A stretch of 15,786 nt of DNA from Hydnum rufescens UP504. Lineage: Eukaryota > Basidiomycota > Agaricomycetes > Cantharellales > Hydnaceae. The stretch lies in NCBI GenBank assembly GCA_014904985.1, contig MU129421.1, forward strand, positions 1 through 15,786, written 5' to 3'. The translations under genes were made by a program, and so were the position numbers. Within the stretch, counting starts at the first letter, position 1; the number at the start of each line of letters is the position of its first letter. The notes beneath the pieces were generated by a model. It saw only the letters and a program-made list of their open reading frames with translations. It did not search any database and had not been told where the DNA came from. This document shows positions 8,465-15,786 of this stretch, in pieces.

Positions 8465-8948
8465 TTGCCAAGTTCTACCCATCCAAGCCATCAGCACATG
8501 CCCAACAATACATGAAAGCCTCTATCACCCATGGGGCCTGAAGTCTAAGCAAGTACTCGAAGTGCTATCCATGAGGATCTGCCAAAGGCTGGAGCTCTGC
8601 CCACCTCCCCAGCCCATCCTGATAAAAGGCAGCCCCTCACGACCCCAGACACAAGCTTCAAGTCTGTTGACCTGGCTACACTATTCCATCCCGAAGGTCC
8701 CTGTGGGTTCAGGGGTTGTCTCAAAAGTTAATGTCCAGGTATCTGCTCACTCCTCAGGAGCTCCTGACATTCCTGGCCAAGCAAATCAAGTACCTAGGCT
8801 GACTCCCTGCCTTCAATGCAGGGAACTGCCCAAAGCCACGCAAAAATGGATGCCCTTGCTTAGAAGGCACCTATCCATCAGGACATAGTCAAGTTCAACA
8901 TCCAGATACCTTATGGGGGCCCCACCGAACAACACTTGAATGGCTCAC
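8465..8948 (+). pseudogene. Unidentified retroelement ORF, downstream fragment, left arm (truncated)
   Basis: This is the left-arm copy of 11121-11613. Several single-base losses (for example CAATACATGAAAGC against CAATACAATGAAAGC) scatter the frame. It ends abruptly at the duplication breakpoint at 8948, so the last 50 or so codons, polypurine tract and LTR of the parental side are absent here. Confidence 0.65.
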
Positions 8949-8953
8949 CCTCA

Positions 8954-9201
8954 ACAGGAACAGGAACAGGAACTCGGCCAGGGGGTGAACCGGAAGCAAT
9001 GGGAAATGAAAGGAAATGAAAAGGAAATGAAACCAAGATAGGTTGGACCGGAGTCAAACTGGAATCAAGCTGGAAGCAAAGTGGACTTGGGCGAGGGAAA
9101 TAAGTGGAGAACCGGACTGGAGGTGGGCGGACGAGGACCGGAGTTGACCGGAGTTGACCAGAGTAGACCGAGTAGACCGGAGTTGGGGGCGAACCCTGAC
9201 A
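8954..9201 (-). repeat. Truncated gypsy LTR (LTR D), U3 portion
   Basis: About 248 bp matching the right 295 bp or so of LTR A, from the ACAGGAACAGGAAC run to the CCCTGACA terminus at 9201. It includes a shortened GACCGGAGTA array. Its broken end abuts the left-arm breakpoint (8948/8949) with a few extra bases between. It holds no TATA box or primer site. Several CpG sites kept in LTR A are changed here. Confidence 0.88.
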
Positions 9202-9998
9202 TGTAACCACACTCACATACACACATTGACTGCATGTGAGTGGTTAGATACATTGCCCCAGTGACCATTGGCATACCTGGTGTACTCACCATCTCACATT
9301 GGGCCTCCAAATTTCAGGCCTTGTGAGGTAGGTTGTATACTATAGTGGTAACCCACCTCATGAGATGTGTTTTTATGTGCTTTTCCATTCATCTGAAGTG
9401 TAGCTACTCCCCTAAAAATATGCAATGACTTGAGGTTGTGTTAGTTTGGTTGTATCTGAACTAAGGAGTGGGGAGGAACTGGAAGAGGAGGTTCCAGATC
9501 CAAGGGTTTAGCCCAGTCTGTGGGACTAAGGCCATTCTGCCTAGCCTGACAGGCTAGGAGTTCCTGAAGGGTTAGGGTTTCTATACCCACAAGGGCAAAG
9601 TAAGTGGGCTTAGTCATAAGATTGGGGGCTGCACAGTGTGTAGTGTGTAGTCAACCAGTCCATGACTTTGTGAGCCAGACAGTTGATGGTAGAAAAGATA
9701 CATTTTGGAGTCTGCCATGGCTGGCTATTACTAGGCTATGTAATAAGAGATGAATCTAGCTATAAGCCAGGGCAGCACCAAATGGAGAAGCTTTCCACTG
9801 GGTTGAATAAGAAGGAAGAAAGAGAATGTCATGAGTCATACTTGCAACCTCTTACATAACCTCATCACATGACTTCCTCTCATCACACCACACATATTGT
9901 ACCATATATCATACCATTCACCTCCCTTAGTAATTCCTTAACCTACTAGTATATAAGTAGTTACTTCTTGTATTCTTGCCTCTTTAGAAGATTGAGAA
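9202..9998. other. Intergenic stretch, no gene recognised
   Basis: No convincing coding frame. Visible items are a near-perfect 11 bp hairpin around 9324-9360 (TGAGGTAGGTT / AACCCACCTCA), a tight palindrome CTAGCCTG-A-CAGGCTAG at 9541-9557, and a TATATAAGTAG at about 9949-9959 followed by pyrimidine-rich sequence, which could be a remnant of an LTR promoter. None of these supports a firm call. Confidence 0.5.
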
Positions 9999-10000
9999 TA

Positions 10001-10368
10001 CAGTGACCCACAAAACCATTGCATTGCAATGTTTGCCACTTTTGACTCTCTTTGTTTATACCTCCCCAACCAGCTATTTAAAAAATTTGAAAAAATATCT
10101 TAAAGATGTACATGCTTCTTGTCTGCACATGTACCAAATTTCATAGCAATCCATCAATATTTGACAGAGATATGCCCTTAACAAGCCACCTGTATATCAT
10201 TGCAATGGTTTTGTGGCACATGAAATTGTGACACAAATCATTACAGTTCAGTATTTTGTGTACCCCCCTTTGCCTTCCACACTGCTTCCACCCTCCTAGG
10301 CATACTTTCTATCAAATTTTGACACACCCCTGCTTCAATCTTCTCCCACTCTGCCTCTACTCACTCCC
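10001..10368 (-). mobile_element. Tc1/mariner element, 3' end (interrupted)
   Basis: The element starts with CAGTG at 10001 after a TA dinucleotide (9999-10000), the typical Tc1/mariner terminus and target. A perfect 16 bp inverted repeat, CCACAAAACCATTGCA at 10008-10023 and its complement at 10201-10216, lies in the 3' non-coding part. The C-terminal end of a transposase gene follows on the minus strand. At 10368/10369 the sequence switches to an LTR beginning TGTAATA, so the 5' part of the element is separated by a retroelement insertion and is not in the window. Confidence 0.8.
10248..10368 (-). pseudogene. Tc1/mariner transposase, C-terminal fragment
   Basis: About 39 codons ending in TGA at 10248-10250. 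The translated end ESMPRRVEAVWKAKGGYTKY is the conserved C-terminus of Tc1-family DDE transposases, preceded by WEKIEAGVCQNLI. An in-frame TGA lies at 10361-10363, next to the LTR insertion point. The catalytic domain is absent. Family assignment rests on this tail together with the CAGTG/TA terminus. Confidence 0.82.
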
Positions 10369-10948
10369 TGTAATAACATGACTCTCAACTTCGAGAAGCT
10401 GTGCTATTTGTCATCGTTAGACAAGGTGGATTTGACAGATCTGTGAATAGAAGAGAAAGGATGATCCAACTGTTCTAAGCACTGGCTTTGAATGGGAGGG
10501 CCACGAACAAAGCTAAGCACTGGCTTCACTTCGGGTGTGGGAGAAATGTGGGAAGAGGAGAGGATGGGGGAAGGGGAAGTGGTAGTAACTGGCCAAAGGG
10601 CTCAGTTACTATCTACAGATGAAGTGGCAGGTTAGCTAACTGACTGGATGTGGGCACTTACTTAGTAGAGTTGCACTTGTACACAACTCTCCCATATCCG
10701 TCTCTGCCCCATGCTCTATGGCAATGGCTTGCATGTCTTGGTATGGTCGGATTGTCATGTGACTTGGTCATGGGGTAGTGGCATGGCTGCATTAGTTTCA
10801 TGGGTCTTGCGAGAGCGAAGAGGTCTGGGCAAGAAGATGATTTGATTCTGGCATGACTGGGACTTAGAATCCTCATGGCCACACTATTATGTAAGATACA
10901 ATATGAGACCAGCTACTATGTACATACGTAGTATGGCCCTATATTACA
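10369..10948 (-). repeat. LTR of a second retroelement (LTR E)
   Basis: A 580 bp sequence bounded by TGTAATA (10369) and TATTACA (10948), a 7 bp terminal inverted repeat of the TG..CA kind. On the minus strand it directly follows a G-rich tract and an ORF stop codon, so it is the 3' LTR of a minus-strand element. Its other side lies inside Tc1 transposase sequence, which marks an insertion point. It shares no text with the TGTCAGGG family. A 14 bp direct repeat CTAAGCACTGGCTT occurs at 10475 and 10513. Only one copy is in the window, so the limits rest on the terminal repeat and context. Confidence 0.72.
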
Positions 10949-10960
10949 GTGCCCCCCAGT
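10949..10960 (-). other. Polypurine-like tract next to LTR E
   Basis: The minus strand reads ACTGGGGGGCAC immediately before TGTAATA, and the ORF stop (TAA at 10967) lies just upstream. A short purine run touching the 3' LTR is the plus-strand primer site of LTR retroelements. Here the run is short and interrupted at its end by CAC. Confidence 0.5.
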
Positions 10961-10966
10961 GTGGCA

Positions 10967-11613
10967 TTAGGAGTCTGAAGGGAGAATGCCCATATCCTCA
11001 AGATATAGATCGTCTAGCATGATCTCATAGTGCTTGAACCATCTGTTCCACCGAAATTGTTCACCAGCATATGTGCCACGAGTGGTAAGGGAAGTGGGGT
11101 TGACTCCTGGGGTAGTTTGAGTGAGCCATTCAAGTGTTGTTCGGTGGGGGCCCCCATAAGGTATCTGGATGTTGAACTTGACTAGGTCCTGATAGGATAG
11201 GTGCCTTCTAAGCAGGGCATCCAATTTTTGCGTGGCTTTGGGCAGTTCCCTTGCATTGAAGGCAGGGAGTCAGCCTAGGTACTTGATTTGCTTGGCCAGG
11301 AATGTCAGGAGCTCCTGAGGAGTGAGCAGATACCTGGACATTAAACTTTGAGACAACCCCTGAACCCACAGGGGACCTTCGGGATGGAATAGTGTAGCCA
11401 GGTCAACAGACTTGAAGCTTGTGTCTGGGGGTCGTGAGGGGCTGCCTTTTATCAGGATGGGCTGGGGAGGTGGGCAGAGCTCCAGCCTTTGGCAGATCCT
11501 CATGGATAGCACTTCGAGTACTTGCTTTGAGACTTCAGGGCCCCATGGGTGATAGAGGCTTTCATTGTATTGTTGGGCATGTGCTGATGGCTTGGATGGG
11601 TAGAACTTGGCAA
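10967..11613 (-). pseudogene. Unidentified ORF at the 3' end of the LTR E element, downstream part
   Basis: One frame runs from the LTR C edge (first full codon at 11611) to TAA at 10967, 214 codons, with a single TGA at 11270-11272 that would be CGA if a CpG had been lost. I do not recognise the protein. Visible text includes KFYPSKPSAHAQQYNESLYH, a proline-rich PPPQPILIKGSPSRPPD, LDALLRRHLSYQDLVKFNIQ and the end LDDLYLEDMGILPSDS. It has no RT, integrase or chromodomain motif and no membrane segment. It is rich in W, Y, L and P. Its stop lies 6 bp from the polypurine tract, so it should be the last coding part of an LTR element. The part below 11121 is unique to this side. Confidence 0.65.
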
Positions 11614-12303
11614 TGTCAGGGTTTGTCCCTTACTCCGGTCCACTCCGGTCCACTCCAGTCCTTCTCCAGGTTTGTCCCTTACTCCAGTCCACTCCAGATC
11701 ACTCCAGTCCTTGTCCACCCACCTCCAGTCCAGTTCTCCGCTTAGTTCCTTCCCCCAAGTCCACTTTGCTTCTGGCTTGATTCCGGTTTGACTCCGATCC
11801 AACCCTATCTTGGTTTCATTTCCCTTTCATTTGCCATTGCTTCCAGTTTGTCCCCTGGCCGAGTTCCTGTTCCTGTTCCTGTCCCCCCTGTAACCACCCA
11901 CAGTTTAGCGATCACTCCCCTGTAGTATAGTCATCATGTATAAGTAGTCCGAGAGCGAAGTCCAGAGACCCCAGCTTTGGTCTCTCAGGATTTCCGCTGT
12001 TACTCCGGACTACAGGTCAGCCTTCATGTATTCCATATTCATATTACATAATCTCAGGATTTCCACTGTTACTCCGGACTACAGCTCTGAGTATTTTCCA
12101 GTTGACTCCACGAGCTTAAGGACCGCTGTGCTCATTTCCACTTAGTCCCTTCTGGGCTGCTGGACCACTCCTCCGACATCCCTAACCTCCTTATCTCATT
12201 CTTGCCCGGATTCTTGCGGACTTAGCCAGACTTACACTGGACTTAGCCAGAATTATTTGTGTTTACATTTGTTTGGTGCCCTCATTGCAGCGTGGCCCTG
12301 ACA
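11614..12303 (+). repeat. Solo gypsy LTR (LTR C) in right arm
   Basis: This 690 bp LTR, TGTCAGGG at 11614 and CCCTGACA ending at 12303, is the mirror of LTR B and in opposite orientation to LTR A. It keeps the TATAAGTAG box, the AGCTTTGGTCT start sequence and the paired 36 bp repeats. Many CpG sites of LTR A are TpG or CpA here. The flanks are ggcaa and ggtgg, so there is no target-site duplication. It splits the unidentified ORF. Confidence 0.93.
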
Positions 12304-12480
12304 GGTGGCTAGTTTCTGGCTTTCCAATGCTCTATGCATGCAGTCCCTTTCTGTGAAGACAAGGGTGAGATGGGGCTCCTGATAGAGCCATTGCTTAACC
12401 CCCGATCCGTATCGTTCAAGGAGATCCTCCTCCAAGCATTCCTCCAACTTCAGGCTGGTCAGCCAATTATCTATGTCTAA
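12304..12480 (-). pseudogene. Unidentified ORF of the LTR E element, upstream part
   Basis: 59 open codons, with text LKLEECLEEDLLERYGSGVK and then a QWLYQEPHLTLVFTERD stretch. It is bounded upstream by a TAG next to the KDZ hairpin tail and downstream by solo LTR C. It has the same strand and composition as 10967-11613, and both probably belong to one ORF split by the LTR. Joining them directly does not keep frame (two bases are left over), and no target duplication is seen, so some sequence was lost or altered at the LTR site. The relation is inferred. Confidence 0.5.
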
Positions 12481-12714
12481 CTAGATACAATGAGAGTTGC
12501 ATTCAAACCATCTAGTTAGATATATAGGCCTGGGGCCCCAGGGGGCCCCTCAGGGTATCAACAAGGGAGCTCAGGGGCCCCTCAGAACCAACTTCAAAGG
12601 CCATACATTTTGTAAGTTCACTGCTAGGGGCCCCAGAAAATAACTTAGGAAAATAACTTCAAACCAATAATTATTTTCCAAGGTCACGTACAAACCTGTA
12701 GGTACTACAAAAAC
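12481..12714. other. KDZ 3' flank with GGGGCCCC repeats and hairpin, right arm
   Basis: This is the counterpart of 7395-7622. The hairpin arms are 12476-12486 and 12510-12520 with a 23 nt loop, one base longer than on the left. The GGGGCCCC units lie at about 12531-12585. No gene is seen. It separates the KDZ stop codon from the unidentified retroelement ORF fragment. Confidence 0.55.
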
Positions 12715-15700
12715 TTATAACTCATTAGAAGATTCCTCTTCATCACTGCTATCTACCTCATTCCCTCCATCACTTGAACAATTCTTATCAACCAAGTCCA
12801 TGGCAGCAATGAGGGCAGAATCCCCGGGTATGGGAGTGGGTTCCAGCTCAAAGTCTTCCCCATCATCAGAGCTGTCCACACTCTCCTCAGCATCTGGGTT
12901 GTGGAGAACATCTAGAGGTTGCCTTGTCTGTTGTTGGATCCCAGCATGTTCTGCTAAAACAGTCATGCAATCCAACTGAGGTTTGCTGAGGGTGTTCTGT
13001 GCATCAGGTGCATCCAGTCCGTCCGATACATCTGTTGGGCACAAAGTATTAATTGAGCGTTCCCACCTCCTGCCCAAGTCTGTAAGCCACTGGACACGCT
13101 CTAGCATGAGGAAATGTACATCAGGGTCCCCTATAGGACAGGCCATGTCAGCAGATTATTCAACAAATGGAAATATCAATTCCTCACCTTTGCAAGCCCC
13201 CAAAGCTGCCATGAGTGCCGCAGATTCTTCCTCAAACCAAAGCTGCAATGAGTACAGCTCCTGTTCACAGAGAGAAAGCTCATCACGACAATTTGTGAGT
13301 TCTTGAACAAGTTGGATGCCATTTCGGACATCTTCATCACCAAGCCAAGGCAGCACCTTCCCCTCAAACTCGTCATCCGCAAGCCCAACATCCTGCCAGA
13401 TGTCATTGTCCACATCAAGGTTGAAAAGACCCTTGATGTCTATGGGGGGAGGGATGACTGCATTCCGAGGAATCCTTTGCTGGCCACGGAGTTTGATCAT
13501 GCTCTGATGACGTTTATTGTAATCCACAACAAGACTTTTGACAGAGCGATAGCGCCATTTCAAGGCCTTGCTGGTATGTTCCATTGTATTGTGGTCTAAA
13601 ATAACAATGCTAATTAGTAAAATATTATAAGCTTTCTACCTAGTATAGGTTGCTCACTGACAGCTTTGCTCCTGAAGGCACCAGTGAGATTATCCATCTC
13701 GAAATTCTTCTGGCAGGCCTTGGCAATGATATGTGCCTTCAGGGCATGCATATTGAGCTGGTGTTCAAACCAAGGGTGCTCCTTCATTTTCATAAGATTG
13801 TCGTATGACATGGGGTCTCCCAGCTTGAGGACTGCTGTCAAATCATCATCTTGTTTTGACAGCCGAACAACAACTTTCTCCTGCTCAACAAGTGCAGATG
13901 TAATCTCCGCAATTTCATTCCGGCTGGCAACAGTGTCCGATACTGGTACAGACAGTAGTTGCTTCTGAAGAACATCAACAAGATCTTGAGCTATGTATAG
14001 ATGGTGATGGACAGATAGAATCTTCTCAACAGTGTGGAAGCCTTTCTTCTTTGATTGTCGCTCCAGGGGTCGGCTCTGATAGGCCCGTTGTTCCTTGAAC
14101 TGCAGCTGCAGATACTCGTTGCTATAGTGGATCCTAGCTCTTTTCTCCTCAGCAAGAGCAAGCCGTGCCTTCGTTGCTTTAACTCATTTCTCCAACCAGA
14201 CACCAGCTTCACACATCTTTGAATGGTCCAGGTGTTCAATCTGGACGTCCAAGAGGAACAATCGGTGATGAAAACCAGCAACATGGAGGTTCGGAATGAG
14301 GCACTGGAGATCACTCCAAAGATGCTCACAACCCTCTCCATCAGTGAGACCCCAGCCGTCACTTTTCCGAGGATGATACCACAGTTGGCATACCCACTGA
14401 TGGCCATATGCATGGAATACACTAATCCCAAATACGATTCAGGGTATCCAGCATGGTACCAGGTTCCACTTGAGAGCACTTCGGTGAATTTGACAGCCAA
14501 CATCATAGAGAATGCCAACTTGCCAGTCTACAGGCAGCTGGGCCATAACAAAGTCAATTATGGCCAGTGCATAGAACTGCTGCTTGCCAGGTGTCCACAT
14601 ATTGCCCCAGACAATGACTCGGTCATGACAACAAACACCTGCCATCACACCAGTGTCCAAGAAGTGCCCCCCAGGAGTCTTCACTCTCCCTCCATCAGCA
14701 GCCACGAAAGACTCGCCACAGCTATCAAGGTACAAGTTTGGGACATGCAACCCCAGCTCAACATGGTCATCCTCAGTGTCTGCGACATCGGCTGCATACT
14801 CGCCCTTCTTAGACACACATGTAGTATGACGGTTGTGTGACTTGACAGGGCATGCTGCCTCCACCCTTGCTTTCCATGCTTCCAGGAAGCTCCGGGGTAG
14901 TTCATGAGTTCCTGGTGGAATAATACAAGGATCTTGGCTGCCTGGTTGCTTTTTGCGGCCTGGATGATGATCATAGTCCTTGTTTCGTCGGATGGCGAAG
15001 CATGCATCAAGGCACAAGAAGAACTCTGGACTAAAAGACATAACCAGTATATCAGTAAGACAAGCATAAGAATATATTATGCATTACTCACAGTTTGCTG
15101 TCCCCAGCTTTGTTATGTGCTCCAAAGCATAGCGGGCAATGTGAGCGAAGATAGTCAGATGGAGTAACACAAGGGTTGGGACCACTACATGAGCCTAAGG
15201 GTAGTGATGACATGGTGGGTTCATTTGCACTTCCTTCAATGAGATCATTCATTGTAGAAGTGGTGGGCTCCTGAATGGAATGGCCATCAGTACGTGCACT
15301 GACATACAATCGAGCTGTTATAGGTGTGGATTCATCAAGCTTGGGCAGCACTATCGTCTCCAGAGCAACGTTGTCCCAGTCAGCAGGATCATGAGATAGG
15401 ACCTCATGGCAAGCAACACTGATCTGCTTGTTGATTTCAGCATCAACAACACGCACTAAGACCTGGTATTGGGCTAGAGCAGAACCAAATCGTTGACGGA
15501 GCGAATCCTGGGCTTTGAATACATGGCCCCGCCTGGCTAAGAACTTCACTAGCGTATCTGCCCATGCTGCCTCATTTGGAGCCAAATGCACGAATAATTC
15601 GGACACGAACTCCAGCATTTCAAGGCTTACAGCAAGGGCTGGATGGACTGGTGAGCAGGGAAATAGACCCCGCTTCACCAGCTGCACAGGGGCAGGTGCG

Positions 15701-15786
15701 CAGGGGCAAATGCAGAGTTCAATATAGTCTAGGCCTAAGTCAAAGGTGGTCAGTTTCTGGTCCAAGCAAGTATAAACCATGTACTC
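12715..15786 (-). pseudogene. KDZ transposase gene, right copy (two in-frame TGA codons; 5' end outside window)
   Basis: This is the better copy of the KDZ transposase. Exons are 15786-15092 (continuing off the window), 15030-13640, 13595-13188 and 13130-12715. Removing introns 15091-15031, 13639-13596 and 13187-13131 gives 970 codons in one frame, including the final TAA. Counting from the window edge, the CxC1-like region (CPCAPAPVQLVKRGLFPCSP) is near residues 30-50 and a CPLCFG motif ends exon 1. The candidate catalytic acids are Asp 240 (CLDACF), Asp 408 (YDVGCQ) and Glu 464/467 (GEGCE). The C-terminal third is helical and acidic (SSDEEESSNEL end). TGA replaces a codon at 14439-14441 and 14184-14186. 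In both, CGA (Arg) fits the family better, so CpG deamination is likely. No intron removes these stops in frame. Such genes are abundant in mushrooms; activity of this copy is unlikely. Confidence 0.9.

Larger units (their letters stand above)
4325..8948 (+). repeat. Left arm of a large inverted duplication
   Basis: This arm is the reverse complement of 11121-15786. Matching text begins at least at 4325 (its partner is the last base of the window) and stops at 8948, where TGGCTCAC is followed by LTR sequence instead of the continuation seen at 11120 and below. Arm length is 4624 bp against 4666 bp on the right. Substitutions cluster in 4440-5336, 5340-6560 looks identical, and from 6560 inward almost all differences are single missing bases. 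Confidence 0.95.
10369..12480 (-). mobile_element. 3' part of an unclassified LTR retroelement, interrupted by LTR C and by KDZ
   Basis: On the minus strand the ORF fragment (12480-12304), solo LTR C, the ORF remainder (11613-10967), the G-rich tract and LTR E follow one another. The KDZ element and its hairpin tail lie directly upstream and seem to have inserted into this ORF. The element itself sits in a Tc1/mariner copy. Class (gypsy, copia or non-autonomous) cannot be decided because no pol domain is in the window. Confidence 0.55.
11121..15786 (-). repeat. Right arm of the large inverted duplication
   Basis: This arm mirrors 4325-8948 and continues beyond the window edge. It looks like the parental side: its inner end runs without a break into the rest of the retroelement ORF, polypurine tract and LTR (10369-11120), whereas the left arm is cut at that point. 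Its reading frames are also better preserved. Confidence 0.95.

Noticed and set aside
9569..9580. GGGTTAGGGTTT, resembling a telomere repeat
   Set aside because: Barely two units with no continuation; expected by chance and no sign of a chromosome end.
10658..10882. A 74-codon minus-strand open frame
   Set aside because: It lies inside LTR E, has no recognisable composition or domain, and is of a length expected by chance.
8949..11120. Possible TET/JBP gene or other cargo between the KDZ copies
   Set aside because: TET/JBP genes are known to associate with KDZ elements in mushrooms, but this interval holds only LTR, Tc1 and retroelement sequence and no long frame with the expected motifs.
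4325..15786. The palindrome as a simple foldback (template-complement) read artefact
   Set aside because: A foldback read would turn without a spacer. Here 2.17 kb of unique sequence with its own LTR lies between the arms and the arms differ by CpG-type substitutions. An assembly problem is still possible and is raised in the findings.

Overview
The window looks like a repeat-dense stretch of a basidiomycete (probably Agaricomycete) nuclear genome. The reasons are a KDZ (Kyakuja-Dileera-Zisupton) transposase gene with short 44-61 bp GT..AG introns, a Ty3/gypsy element whose promoter and primer site suggest Tf1-like self-priming, a Tc1/mariner remnant, and decay that is dominated by CpG to TpG/CpA changes. 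I found no host gene, tRNA, rRNA or CRISPR array. Everything recognisable is a mobile element or debris of one.

Layout. (1) Positions 1-3470 hold the 5' part of a Ty3/gypsy retrotransposon on the minus strand: an LTR at 2752-3470, an intact gag (1576-2673), then protease and reverse transcriptase in several frames, cut by the window edge. (2) Positions 3471-4288 are non-coding, with two blocks rich in GGTTTAAACC and AGGTTCAGGTTT. (3) Positions 4325-8948 and 11121-15786 are the arms of a large inverted duplication (about 4.6 kb each). Each arm carries a KDZ transposase gene, 3' ends pointing towards the centre, then a GGGGCCCC-rich hairpin tail, a fragment of an unidentified retroelement ORF, and a solo LTR of the same gypsy family lodged in that ORF. 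(4) The 2.17 kb centre (8949-11120) holds a truncated gypsy LTR exactly at the left-arm breakpoint, a stretch with no call, the 3' end of a Tc1/mariner element (10001-10368), and the LTR (10369-10948), polypurine tract and ORF 3' end of a second LTR retroelement.

The right-arm sequence gives a nested order: an LTR element of unknown type inserted in a Tc1 element. A KDZ transposon and a gypsy LTR then sit inside that LTR element. The block was later copied in inverse orientation. Both KDZ copies keep the DDE-type acidic motifs but share two in-frame TGA codons, each one C-to-T change from CGA, so the gene had probably decayed before the duplication. The right copy is otherwise open over at least 969 codons. 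The left copy has one extra stop and four frameshifts.

The most interesting items are the self-priming signature of the gypsy element, the unidentified ORF that ends just before a polypurine tract and LTR, and the mosaic pattern of differences between the arms (CpG substitutions outside, near-identity in the middle, single-base deletions inside). The last pattern raises a real question about assembly quality in the left arm.
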